Shown in pieces: positions 37,962 to 46,172 of a DNA stretch of 64,000 nt (its first letter is position 1; every line of letters begins with the position of its first letter). This stretch comes from Rhodococcus sp. KRD162. Lineage in GTDB: Bacteria; Actinomycetota; Actinomycetes; Mycobacteriales; Mycobacteriaceae. The DNA lies in assembly GCF_017168335.1 (NCBI RefSeq), contig NZ_JABFAU010000013.1, forward strand, positions 24,202 through 88,201, in the 5' to 3' direction. The position numbers and the translations under genes were made by a program. The notes beneath the pieces were generated by a model that saw only the letters and a program-made list of their open reading frames with translations, was not told the origin of the DNA and made no database searches.

Positions 37962-39206
37962 CTAGGGCAGGTGAGCCGACGTTCGCGACCGAACCACGAG
38001 CCCACACACTGCCGCCGACAGCGCACCGACACCGAAGATGATCGGGTAGGTGACCACACCGGGCCACGTCTCGGTCAACGCCGAGAGCACCGCGGGGACC
38101 GCGAAGCCGAGATAGGTCAGCGAATAGAACACCGCGGTCAGACCCGCGAGATCGTCGGGGCCCGCGATCCGTTGCACCTCTTGCAGACCGGAGACCAGCG
38201 CCATGCCGTAACCACACCCGAGCACGGCCGCCGCGATGAGGGCAGCAGCAATGGTCAACACCGACGCCGCCCATGCCGCCACTGCCATGCCGACCACCAA
38301 CAGCGACAGCGCAACCAGCGCTCCACGCGCACTGGCGGGCGTGTCGATTCGACGCCCCACAGCCTGGATCGCGAAGCCGGACCCGAGCGCGATCACCGCC
38401 ATGGCAGCAGAAAGCGCCACGGGATAGCCGCCGCCCGACTCATCGGCGAGAGCATCGGCCATCAGAGACGGCAGCACCGCATAGGCGACGCTGGCGGCAC
38501 CGAAGACCCATGGTGCCAGGGGCAGCACGACGAACAGAAAGCGTCGATGCGACGCGGACGGAATCTTCAGGTCCTCGAGCAGACGTGTGTTCGACGCTGC
38601 CGCAGTGCGTGTTTCAGGCACCGACAGCATCCCGATACCGGCCACGATGCAGATGACGACGTGCACGCCGTAGGCGAGGTGCGTCGGCCAGGGTGCCCAT
38701 TGCGCCAGAACGCCTGCGACTCCGGCCCCGAGGGCAAATCCCGCGGTGAGCGACATCGCAGCCCGGCGAGCTCCTGGCCCCGCGGCCGCGCTGGCGTCGC
38801 GGCGCGAGAGTTCCTTGACCCAGCTGCCGCCGACGGCCATACCGATTCCCAGTGCGATCCCGCTGAGCACCCGGCCACCGAAGAGCAGGTAGGCGTTATC
38901 GGGTCCGAGGGCGATCAGGATCGATCCGGCCGCAGCAATTGCGGGGGCGGGCAACATGATCGGGCGTCGCCCGAACCGATCGGAAAGCGGCCCGCAGATC
39001 AGCATCGCCGGAATGATGCCCAGTACGTACGCGAACAGGAAGGTATCGACCACCACAGCCGAGAACCCGTGATCGAGCCGGTACATCACCAGCAGTGGCG
39101 TGAATTCGTTGCCGCCCCACGCCACGGCGAACATGCCTGACGCCACCAGCAGCCAGCCTCGCGCAGTCGTCTCGATCTCGCGGCGGTTCGTGATCGTCTC
39201 GCTCAT
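37962..39206 (-). CDS. MFS transporter
   Basis: The 414-residue protein has about twelve hydrophobic segments and the MFS signature GPLSDRFGRRPIML between helices 2 and 3 (about residue 76). It belongs to the 12-helix drug or metabolite transporters. The substrate is unknown. Its start overlaps the stop of the GntR gene by 4 bp, so it is probably the transport target of that regulator. Confidence 0.87.
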   Translation of the reverse strand: MSETITNRREIETTARGWLLVASGMFAVAWGGNEFTPLLVMYRLDHGFSAVVVDTFLFAYVLGIIPAMLICGPLSDRFGRRPIMLPAPAIAAAGSILIALGPDNAYLLFGGRVLSGIALGIGMAVGGSWVKELSRRDASAAAGPGARRAAMSLTAGFALGAGVAGVLAQWAPWPTHLAYGVHVVICIVAGIGMLSVPETRTAAASNTRLLEDLKIPSASHRRFLFVVLPLAPWVFGAASVAYAVLPSLMADALADESGGGYPVALSAAMAVIALGSGFAIQAVGRRIDTPASARGALVALSLLVVGMAVAAWAASVLTIAAALIAAAVLGCGYGMALVSGLQEVQRIAGPDDLAGLTAVFYSLTYLGFAVPAVLSALTETWPGVVTYPIIFGVGALSAAVCGLVVRSRTSAHLP

Positions 39207-39859
39207 CGTGTTTCCCCTCTGCCCGAACGCAGGCCGTGCACCCCGAGCATGTGCGTTTCGACGGCTCGCTCGAATCCGTCCGCGTCGCCCGCCTCGATCA
39301 GCTCGACGAGTCGGCGATGGTCGTCGACGATGCGGGAGATCTGCCCCGGATCACGCGTCACCGAGGCTGCGGTCATTCGACGCTGTCGCTCGCGAAGTCC
39401 GTCGTAGAACGCGTCGAGCAGTGGGTTACCGCCGGCGCGCACGACGGTGCGATGGAAGTCGGCGTCGACGTCGCTGAACTGCGCGGCCGTGCCGTCGACG
39501 GCCAGCTGTTGCTGCAGTCGTAGGTTCTCCCGCAGGGCTGCCACCACGGATTCGCGGGCTCTCGCGTCCTCGATGAAGGCGCGAACACTGCCTGCCTCGA
39601 CGAGGCGACGCGCGTCGACGACGTTCTCGGCCTCACCGACCGCGATCGGCACGACCAGCGCCCCGCGCTTGGGATACAAGCGCATCCAGCCTTCGACCTG
39701 CAGACGCAGAAACGCCTCCCGTACGGGGGTGCGACTGATCTCCAGGCGGGACGCGATGTCGCCCTCACTGACGAGCTCACCGCCGGGAAGTTCTCCCGAG
39801 ACGATGAGCTCCTTGACCGTCACGTACGCCGTATCGGCGGCAGATCGAAGCTCAGACAC
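39203..39859 (-). CDS. GntR-family regulator (FadR/FCD type)
   Basis: The 218-residue protein starts with a winged helix (VSEGDIASRLEISRTPVREAFLRLQVEG, given as helices 2-3 of the domain) and ends with an all-helical FCD ligand domain carrying metal-binding acids and histidines (DADFHRTVVRAGGN, HRRLVELIEAGD, ETHM). FCD regulators usually respond to organic acids. The GTG start lies 7 nt after a TAGTAT box, so the mRNA is probably leaderless. It is coupled to the MFS gene. Confidence 0.88.
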   Translation of the reverse strand: MSELRSAADTAYVTVKELIVSGELPGGELVSEGDIASRLEISRTPVREAFLRLQVEGWMRLYPKRGALVVPIAVGEAENVVDARRLVEAGSVRAFIEDARARESVVAALRENLRLQQQLAVDGTAAQFSDVDADFHRTVVRAGGNPLLDAFYDGLRERQRRMTAASVTRDPGQISRIVDDHRRLVELIEAGDADGFERAVETHMLGVHGLRSGRGETR

Positions 39860-39913
39860 AACATAGATACTAGATGCACCTCAATCGACCCTGCGCGGTC
39901 AGGGCGCCTCCGA

Positions 39914-39968
39914 AGTCCACTCGATGTGACATCGACCCCCGAAAAGTCCACCGAATGTCACATCGACT
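39914..39968. repeat. Direct and inverted intergenic repeat
   Basis: Two similar 23-bp units (starting AGTCCAC, ending CACATCGAC or GACATCGAC) lie 31 bp apart. Inside them TCGATGTGACAT (39921-39932) and ATGTCACATCGA (39955-39966) form a perfect 12-bp inverted repeat. The element lies between the small-gene run ending at 39990 and the GntR start at 39859. It may be a terminator or part of a dispersed repeat family. The rest of the gap shows only the GntR promoter. Confidence 0.65.
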
Positions 39969-39989
39969 ACCGCCGGGGCTCGAGCACCC

Positions 39990-40187
39990 TCAGGGCACCC
40001 AGTGCCGCGCCGCGATGTCATCGATCACCGGGTCGCCGTCCTGCGCGGCGTCGAGTGCGTCGAGGTCCTCGCGCAATGCGTTCAGGCGCGGGTCGTCTCC
40101 CTCGGCCTGTTCGGCGGCGGTGCCGCCGTCGTCGGCGAGCTGGGCGAGCAGTTTCGCCCGCACTCGATCCCTCAGCGAGTCGCTCAT
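39990..40187 (-). CDS. Small acidic protein, unknown
   Basis: The 65-residue protein is hydrophilic and acidic and mostly helical in appearance (RDRVRAKLLAQLADDGG, LNALREDLDALDAAQDGD). It ends with DDIAARHWVP. I do not recognise a family. Its ATG overlaps the stop of the 32-residue membrane peptide gene by 4 bp, which supports both being real. It is the last gene of a co-directional run starting at 42705. Confidence 0.65.
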   Translation of the reverse strand: MSDSLRDRVRAKLLAQLADDGGTAAEQAEGDDPRLNALREDLDALDAAQDGDPVIDDIAARHWVP

Positions 40188-40282
40188 TCGTCGTCCCCTT
40201 TCCTGAATACGCGGCGGGCCGTCGGGATGAGCGCGATGAGTACGCCCACCAGCACGATGATCGAGAATATTTCCAGTAACAC
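40184..40282 (-). CDS. 32-residue single-helix membrane peptide
   Basis: A GTG at 40282 with an AGGAG site 5 nt upstream opens a 32-codon frame: VLLEIFSIIVLVGVLIALIP forms one membrane helix and a basic tail (TARRVFRKGDDE) would stay in the cytoplasm. The stop overlaps the next gene start (ATGA). It lies 17 bp after the DUF2752 gene. Function is unknown. It is too short for usual gene calling. Confidence 0.6.
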   Translation of the reverse strand: MLLEIFSIIVLVGVLIALIPTARRVFRKGDDE

Positions 40283-40299
40283 TGCGACTCCTATCGATG

Positions 40300-40710
40300 T
40301 CAGGTCGGGGCGATCGCGGTGCCCCACGGGGTGTTGCGCACCACGGTGAACACGATCAGGGTTGCGATCAGAGCGATCCTCGCCGGTCGGTCGATGCGCG
40401 GCAGAGCCGGCGTGCGCCCGGTCCAGCGCGCTCGAAGCCACAGTGTCCACACCATCACCGCACCGACGGCGAGCACTACCGCAACGACATTGCTCGACGC
40501 GGCGGCCGCGAGGTCTCCACGGGTCAGATCGCCGATGGCTCGGGTGGCTCCGCATCCTGGGCACCACAGTCCGGTGAGGGCATGGAACGGGCACGGAAGA
40601 TACGTCGAGGTTCGAGGGTCGCGAACACGAAGCAGCACTGCGCCACCGATCGCGGCCGCAGCAATACCGACAGGTGCGGCGATGCTGCGTCGCCGGGTCG
40701 GTGCCGTCAT
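40300..40710 (-). CDS. DUF2752 membrane protein
   Basis: The 136-residue protein has the DUF2752 signature CPFHALTGLWCPGCGATRA near residue 40, with three cysteines, between hydrophobic segments near residues 10-28, 70-95 and 110-128. The family is common in actinobacteria and has no known function; the cysteines might bind metal. It lies 13 bp downstream of a copper-protein gene on the same strand, which fits that idea. Confidence 0.88.
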   Translation of the reverse strand: MTAPTRRRSIAAPVGIAAAAIGGAVLLRVRDPRTSTYLPCPFHALTGLWCPGCGATRAIGDLTRGDLAAAASSNVVAVVLAVGAVMVWTLWLRARWTGRTPALPRIDRPARIALIATLIVFTVVRNTPWGTAIAPT

Positions 40711-40723
40711 GGCTACCAGTCCA

Positions 40724-41065
40724 TCACGGTTCGACGATGATCGTCGCGGTCATGTCCGGATGCGGGGTGCAGTGGTAGCCGAAGGTGCCTGCGGTGTCGA
40801 AGGTGTGGGTGAACCGACCGGTGGCCATCAGTTCGCTGCGGAACGAGTTGTCGTCGGCGACGACGTTGTGGGCCATCCCTCGGTCCGCGAACACCCAGGT
40901 GACGGTGTCCCCCACGGAGACCGTCAGAGTTCTGGGCGAGTACATCCGGTCGGCGACGGTGACCTGGTTGGCGACGACGGGTTCGGCGGGTGCGGCCGGG
41001 GTGGTTGCGGTGGAGCAGGCAGTCAACGTGATCAGCAGTGCCGCGAACAATCCGAATGCCTTCAT
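40724..41065 (-). CDS. Cupredoxin (plastocyanin-like) lipoprotein
   Basis: The 113-residue protein starts with a signal peptide ending in a lipobox (LLITLTAC), so it is probably lipidated and held outside the membrane. The type 1 copper site is visible: His in GMAHNVV, then Cys, His and Met in YHCTPHPDM. It can carry electrons or bind copper. An in-frame start at 41092 would spoil the signal peptide, so ATG 41065 is chosen. It follows the MerR-HEAT regulator gene by 23 bp. Confidence 0.88.
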   Translation of the reverse strand: MKAFGLFAALLITLTACSTATTPAAPAEPVVANQVTVADRMYSPRTLTVSVGDTVTWVFADRGMAHNVVADDNSFRSELMATGRFTHTFDTAGTFGYHCTPHPDMTATIIVEP

Positions 41066-41088
41066 ACCCTCGACGGTACCGAAAGGGC

Positions 41089-42063
41089 TCACTGCCTCCT
41101 GCCGAGGATGTACTGCGCGGTCAGGGCGACCGATCGGTCCGAGTCCTTCGACAATTCCTGCAGCGCCTGCACTGCTGCCGAACCCGGAATACTCGCCAGG
41201 GCTTGCGCCACGCGCAGTCTCACAGCCGAGTCGTCCGGCCCGTCCATCAGAGCGGCAACTGTCGCAGCGTCGGATCCCAGCTCACCGAGCGCGTCCGCGG
41301 CGTCCACATCGTTCGCGCCCTCGTGCACCATGGCGATCAGTGTCGGGATGGCGTCGGCGATCCCCCTGGCCGCGAGTTCGAGCGCGGCGACTCGGCTGAG
41401 CTGCATGTCGTCGTGGACCAGAGCCTCTCGCAGCACGTCGGTGGCATCGGGGTGAGCGATCTCGACGACGGTATCGACGGCGCGGCGTCGCACTTCGGGG
41501 TCCGGTGAGTGCAGGCCCTGCCGCAGCGGCGCGATCGCGTCGCCGCCCGACTGCGCGAGGGCCCACCGAAGTGCGCCTGCCACGTTGGTTGCGGGTTCGC
41601 GCAGTACCGCCTCGGCCAGCGCCTGCGCCGGTATGGGGCGATCACCGACCGACGCCAGCGCTGCCGACTGCCGTTTTCCCGCGCTCACCGAGTGCAGGTC
41701 GCTCAGCATCGAGACGGCGTCGAGTACGTCCTCCCAATCCTCGGGCCGGGAACCTGCGATGCGACGCAGCCGGGTGAGCAATTCGGTGTCTCGCGCAATG
41801 CGGTCTTCGGTTCGGGCGGCGAGTTCGTCGACGAGTTCCGACGCGGCGAAACTCGGGTCGTCGAGTGCGCGGCCGACGTCGTGCAGAGACAAGCCGAGCG
41901 ATTTCAGCGATTCGACGTGGAACAGGCGTCGAACATCATCGGGAGAGTATTCGCGGTAGCCGGTGCCGCTGCGCGAGGTCGGTTGCACCAGGCCGAGCCG
42001 GTCGTAGTGCCGAAGCATGCGTGCACTGACCCCGGATCGCCGCGCCACCTCACCGATCAACAT
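41089..42063 (-). CDS. MerR-type regulator fused to HEAT repeats
   Basis: The 324-residue protein starts with a MerR helix-turn-helix (IGEVARRSGVSARMLRHYDR, then YREYSPDDVRRL) and a dimerisation helix to about residue 100. The remaining 200 residues are helical HEAT-like repeats (DPEVRRRAVDTVVEIA, DDMQLSRVAALELAARG). The effector therefore may be a protein or a larger ligand rather than a metal held by cysteines. A MerR-style promoter lies upstream of the HEAT gene at 42713-42743, the probable site of action. Confidence 0.87.
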   Translation of the reverse strand: MLIGEVARRSGVSARMLRHYDRLGLVQPTSRSGTGYREYSPDDVRRLFHVESLKSLGLSLHDVGRALDDPSFAASELVDELAARTEDRIARDTELLTRLRRIAGSRPEDWEDVLDAVSMLSDLHSVSAGKRQSAALASVGDRPIPAQALAEAVLREPATNVAGALRWALAQSGGDAIAPLRQGLHSPDPEVRRRAVDTVVEIAHPDATDVLREALVHDDMQLSRVAALELAARGIADAIPTLIAMVHEGANDVDAADALGELGSDAATVAALMDGPDDSAVRLRVAQALASIPGSAAVQALQELSKDSDRSVALTAQYILGRRQ

Positions 42064-42072
42064 TCGACCATT

Positions 42073-42705
42073 TCACCTGCTCGTGCTCTCGACGCCAAGC
42101 GCGTCGACGCGTTTGGCCTCGTACAGTGCAGCCTCGAAGCCTGCGTCGGGATCGTGCAACAGCGTTTCGGTGGCCTGTGCGTGCGCACGAACGCGATCTT
42201 CCGGGCTCGACGCGGCCGCTCGGACAGTCGGCTCGATCACCGATCCGAGGGCGACCAGCGCTCGGCTCAGGCTGCGCTGAAGGTCCTGTTCGCCCCGTCC
42301 GAGCTGGGTGGCGAGCATCGCGGCCAACCGAGGTTCGCATCCGGTCGGAACCAGGACAACCGCGGCCCGCCACGCGCTTCGGGCCACCTCGTCGTCGGGG
42401 TCAGCAACCAGCGAGGCGGTGATGACCGGCCATGCCGCCCGGTCCTTGATCTTGGACAGCGTGTGCAGCGCCTGGCTGCGAGCCTGTGCCCCGCCGAAGC
42501 GCACCTCCTCGATCAGACGAGGAACGGTCGAGGACGCAGGAAGCCTGATCAACGCCCACGTCAGCATCTCCCGCACCTGAAAGTCCGGTTCCACGGCGCA
42601 CCGCTGCAGCAACGCGTCGAGGTCTCGTGGGTCCGATGTCGTGCCGATGTCGAGCGCGGCCCGAAGCCGCACAGAGGGCACCTGGTGCCGAAGTAGTTCG
42701 CTCAT
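42073..42705 (-). CDS. HEAT-repeat protein
   Basis: The 210-residue protein is built of HEAT-like helical pairs (VPSVRLRAALDIG, DFQVREMLTWALIRLP, SQALHTLSKIKD, DDEVARSAWRAAVVL) and resembles the C-terminal half of the neighbouring MerR-HEAT regulator. The two probably arose by duplication and may interact. ATG 42705 lies exactly 7 nt after a TTGGCT -10 box of a MerR-type promoter, so a leaderless mRNA is likely. GTG 42729 would fall inside that promoter. Confidence 0.75.
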   Translation of the reverse strand: MSELLRHQVPSVRLRAALDIGTTSDPRDLDALLQRCAVEPDFQVREMLTWALIRLPASSTVPRLIEEVRFGGAQARSQALHTLSKIKDRAAWPVITASLVADPDDEVARSAWRAAVVLVPTGCEPRLAAMLATQLGRGEQDLQRSLSRALVALGSVIEPTVRAAASSPEDRVRAHAQATETLLHDPDAGFEAALYEAKRVDALGVESTSR

Positions 42706-42712
42706 GGACCCG

Positions 42713-42743
42713 AGCCAAGACCTTGCCACCGTGTGAAGGTCAA
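42713..42743 (-). promoter_or_regulatory. MerR-type promoter with 19-bp spacer and dyad
   Basis: Reading on the minus strand: -35 TTGACC (42743-42738), a 19-bp spacer and -10 TTGGCT (42718-42713). A perfect dyad GACCTT-N11-AAGGTC (42741-42719) fills the spacer. The overlong 19-bp spacer with central symmetry is the hallmark of promoters twisted open by MerR activators. The HEAT gene ATG is 7 nt downstream. The -35 box overlaps the FUSC stop codon. Confidence 0.75.
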
Positions 42744-44797
42744 GTACGACTCAACACGTCGGCCAGTGTTCGGTTCATCGTGTTCAGCGCACGCACCGCA
42801 CCCCGCAGCGGGCCCGGCGTCTCGGTGGAGGTCAGGAGCACATCCAATACCGTTGTCTCGGTGACCTTCTCCGGCCGGGTCACCTGCTCACCGGCCACGG
42901 CCGCCTCGACCTGGCGAACGGTCTCGTGTACCAGCGCACCCGCGTCACGCAGAGCCGAGGCCGTCTCGGCGGAGGGTGCGGTCTCCGTGTCGGCTCGGGA
43001 GGACAGCACTCCGGCGCGGGCGAGCGCGTGCGCGGATCGGCCACTGACGGTCAATACTCGCAACAGTCGCTTCGCGCCCCTCCTGCCCCGAGTGGTGGGT
43101 CCGAGAACGAGTGGCTTCCCCGCGGCGACCACCTCCTTCAACGCATTGTCGAGTGCACGGGTGGAGGCCACCAGGTCGGTCCGACTTCCCGGGGAGATGA
43201 CCGCATCGATGCTGGCTTCGATCAACGAGTTCAGTTGTTCGAGATACGTATCGACTTTGTCCACCAGAGTTTTTCGAGTGCTTGTCGAGAAGATGAAGTA
43301 GGCCGAGGCGATGCCGACCACTCCGCCTACGATGGTCTCGGTGATGCGAAGTTCGAGCACCGCGATGCTGAACGTGCCCAGCAGACCGTAGAGCATCGCG
43401 AGCAGAATGGTCACGAAGAACGACAGCAGAGCGTAGGCCACCGTCACCAGGTAGAACGCGAAGAAGACGCAGACGACGATCAGCACCAGCTGCAGGGGTT
43501 GATTTCTGCCGACCAACGCGGCGATCACCACGCCTGCGAGGACACCCGCGATGGTGCCGAGGATGCGTTGGCCTGCGCGCGTGAGGATTTCACCCCGGGT
43601 CGACGCCCCGGTGAACACCAGGAACGCCGTCAACACGGCCCAGTACCAGCGGTCGGGTGAGACCAGTTCGCCGAGCACCGTCGCCGCACTGGTGGCGACG
43701 GCGACCTGGACGGCCGCCTTGGTACTGGGGTTCAGGCCGCTCTGCTCGTCCTGTGGCTCAGGTTCGGGCACGTCTGCTCGGGGGCCTGCGGCAACGGCGA
43801 CCGCGTTGGTGGTGATGTGATGAATGGCGATGTGGGCCTGCACGGCTCGCTGCGCGGAGACCGTTGCGATCCCTGCCGGGGTGGACGGGTCGGCCCGCTC
43901 GGCAGCGGTGGCCGCCAACCGCCGAGCGGCCCGCAACTGTTCCGAGGACGGGGTGTTCTGCAGGACCGAACCGAGAGCTGTGGTCGCCTGCCCCAACCCG
44001 GTCGGCCATGCCTTGGCCGGATCGAGTGCCCACAGCGAACTCACCAACTGTTCGGTCGCGATCTGGGCGTCGAACACGCGAAGCGAGAGATCGGTGCTGG
44101 TGACGCTCAGCAGCCGGCCCGCATCGTGTCGATCGAGCCAGTCGTCGATCATCAGCGCCGTGTTGCCGAGGCGGTCGAGTCTGCGGCGCAGCAGGTTCAG
44201 ATCGCGATCTTCCCCGGCCGACGCGGCCCCGAGTACCGACACCGACACCGCCCGCAGGGCGAACAGCAGCCGACGAACTTCCACGGTCGGCCGATCAGGA
44301 AAGAGGACTGCACGCACGAACAGGGCGATCGACAGCCCGCCGAGAATCGCGGCGACGAGGATCGGCAGCTGCCCCGGTGTCGCACGAAGGAACAGCGCGA
44401 AGAAATAGGAGATGAACGCGACCATTCCCAGAGCGGTACCGCGGGGACCGAATCTGCGCACCCATACCGCCGCGAACAGCACCGCGATGAATCCCACGTC
44501 GGCCACCTTGCCGAGGGTGGAGAGCAACGCCGCCAGCGTCACTGCCGCCGAGGCAGGCAGCGCCATCAACACCGTGGTGATCAACCTGGCGCGCTGGTCC
44601 CTGTCCTTCACCGCCGCAGAGGCCTGCATCGCAACGACCGTGCCGAGCATCGCGACCGTCACCGGCTGCCCGATGGCGCGCGTGGTCAGCAGCAGTACCA
44701 CCATCGCCAGCAATACGGTCGACGTCGTCGCCGACGCACTTCGAAGCCGAACCTGCCCCGGGTCCGAGGCGTCGAGGAATCGGGCGAGGCGGTTCAT
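42740..44797 (-). CDS. FUSC-family membrane protein (aromatic acid exporter-like)
   Basis: The 685-residue protein has two groups of membrane helices (about residues 20-165 and 375-510), each followed by a soluble helical region, the layout of FUSC/YccS/AaeB-type exporters. Such proteins are thought to export aromatic acids or other toxic carboxylates. A CAGAAT box lies 6 nt before the ATG, so the mRNA may be leaderless. The substrate is unknown. Confidence 0.85.
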   Translation of the reverse strand: MNRLARFLDASDPGQVRLRSASATTSTVLLAMVVLLLTTRAIGQPVTVAMLGTVVAMQASAAVKDRDQRARLITTVLMALPASAAVTLAALLSTLGKVADVGFIAVLFAAVWVRRFGPRGTALGMVAFISYFFALFLRATPGQLPILVAAILGGLSIALFVRAVLFPDRPTVEVRRLLFALRAVSVSVLGAASAGEDRDLNLLRRRLDRLGNTALMIDDWLDRHDAGRLLSVTSTDLSLRVFDAQIATEQLVSSLWALDPAKAWPTGLGQATTALGSVLQNTPSSEQLRAARRLAATAAERADPSTPAGIATVSAQRAVQAHIAIHHITTNAVAVAAGPRADVPEPEPQDEQSGLNPSTKAAVQVAVATSAATVLGELVSPDRWYWAVLTAFLVFTGASTRGEILTRAGQRILGTIAGVLAGVVIAALVGRNQPLQLVLIVVCVFFAFYLVTVAYALLSFFVTILLAMLYGLLGTFSIAVLELRITETIVGGVVGIASAYFIFSTSTRKTLVDKVDTYLEQLNSLIEASIDAVISPGSRTDLVASTRALDNALKEVVAAGKPLVLGPTTRGRRGAKRLLRVLTVSGRSAHALARAGVLSSRADTETAPSAETASALRDAGALVHETVRQVEAAVAGEQVTRPEKVTETTVLDVLLTSTETPGPLRGAVRALNTMNRTLADVLSRT

Positions 44798-44811
44798 TCC
44801 CCGATTCTGCG

Positions 44812-46122
44812 CTACGCGAGCGCACCTCGTGCTGCGCGGATTGCCGGTGCCGACGAATGCGGCAGCAACCGGTTCGAGTCCGAGGGCGTCAGTAGCTCGA
44901 CCGTCGCCGACTCGTCCAGTCGGTACGGCTGGGTGGAGATGATGCCCGCGAGGTGTTTACGCAGCCGCGACATCTCGGCCCGCACCGTGATGGCGCGTCC
45001 GTCGTCGCCGAACAGATCGGCAGCCATCTGCGCGGCGGTACTGCCCTGACGCCGGGTGGCGAGCAGGTACATGATCTCGGCGTGCCGTGGCGTCGGCTCG
45101 TGGGTCCACTCCCCCACCTCGCTACGCACTTCGATGCGCGGCTTCTGCGAGTTTCTCAGGTCGATGCGAATTCTGGTCGAACCCACATCTGCGACGTCCG
45201 AATCCGGCGGGCCGGTGGGGCGGACGAGCCATCCACCGGGCAGCGGTTCGAAATCGCACACCCCGAGGGTGGGTAACCAGAAGCGCCCTCTCGCAAGGTC
45301 CTCGGGCAACAGGATGCGATTGCGCAGGGCCACGGACTCGACGGCCGCGACCCAGCCGTTGGCATCGACCGCCAGTGCCGGAGTCTGCAGCCGCGCGAGC
45401 ATCGGTGCGGCCACCGAACGCAGCCGGTCCAGGGTGCTTCGATGGAGTTCGCGCAGCTGGGATTCGGCCAACCGGGCGACTGCGTCGACCAGGGCGATGG
45501 TGGTGGGGTGCACCGTTTTGGCCGGTCCGCTGACGTCGATGGCCCCGAGTACCTGGCCGGTTCGTGGGTCACGAATCGGTGCCCCGGCGCAGGTCCACGC
45601 ATGATGGCTACGTACGTAGTGTTCGGCCGAGAAGATCTGCACCGCCCGCCGCGAGACCAGCGCTGTGCCGATGGCGTTGGTGCCCACCGAGTCCTCGGCC
45701 CAGTTCGCGCCTTCCACGAAGCCGAGGCCGTCGGCCCGGTCGAGTACGGCGGTCGATCCGCTGCGCCACAGCACCCGACCGTGTCGATCGGCGACGACGA
45801 GAATGTTGTCGCCGTCCTGCACCACCGATTCCAATCCGCGGGCCAGATCGTCCAGGATGTCGAACAGTCCCGATTCTCGGCGGCTGAGCTCGAGGTCGCA
45901 GGCGTCCATCTGTTTCTCGGCCGGATTGCCGAGCTCGGGGTCGATGCCCAACGTCTGCAGCCGCCGCCACGAGTCACCGATGACCTCGCGGGGACGTGCC
46001 GGGGACTTGCCGCCGTTCATGGTCGCGTCGTACACGGCCGTGAGAATCTGCGCGTAGCGGCGCGGGTCTTCACCGGCCGCCAGCGCAGGTTCGGGGCCTG
46101 TCGACTGCGTCATCACATTCAA
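44812..46122 (-). CDS. GAF-domain transcriptional regulator (AcoR-like sensor part)
   Basis: The 436-residue protein has the AcoR/MimR-type N-terminal start (SWRRLQTLGIDPE) and a GAF domain (about 70-230; EGANWAEDSVGTNAIGTAL, HHAWTCAGAPIRD). It has no sigma-54 AAA+ domain. The C-terminal part (PRHAEIMYLLATRRQGSTAAQMA, ITVRAEMSRLRKHLAG) looks like a winged or helix-turn-helix DNA-binding region. It probably senses a small substrate and regulates the adjacent dehydrogenase and monooxygenase genes. TTG 46122 has GGAG 5 nt upstream; GTG 46116 and ATG 46113 are alternatives. Confidence 0.82.
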   Translation of the reverse strand: MNVMTQSTGPEPALAAGEDPRRYAQILTAVYDATMNGGKSPARPREVIGDSWRRLQTLGIDPELGNPAEKQMDACDLELSRRESGLFDILDDLARGLESVVQDGDNILVVADRHGRVLWRSGSTAVLDRADGLGFVEGANWAEDSVGTNAIGTALVSRRAVQIFSAEHYVRSHHAWTCAGAPIRDPRTGQVLGAIDVSGPAKTVHPTTIALVDAVARLAESQLRELHRSTLDRLRSVAAPMLARLQTPALAVDANGWVAAVESVALRNRILLPEDLARGRFWLPTLGVCDFEPLPGGWLVRPTGPPDSDVADVGSTRIRIDLRNSQKPRIEVRSEVGEWTHEPTPRHAEIMYLLATRRQGSTAAQMAADLFGDDGRAITVRAEMSRLRKHLAGIISTQPYRLDESATVELLTPSDSNRLLPHSSAPAIRAARGALA

Positions 46123-46172
46123 TTGTGCTCCAACTCACACAGTGATACGACAGGGGGTGGGATCGCAGCAGC

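Noticed and set aside
37860..38059. N-terminal extension of the 37271-37891 membrane protein
   Set aside because: It would translate through the perfect hairpin at 37914-37959 and into the MFS gene.
41089..42063. Copper sensor of CueR type
   Set aside because: No metal-binding cysteines follow the MerR domain; HEAT repeats take that place.
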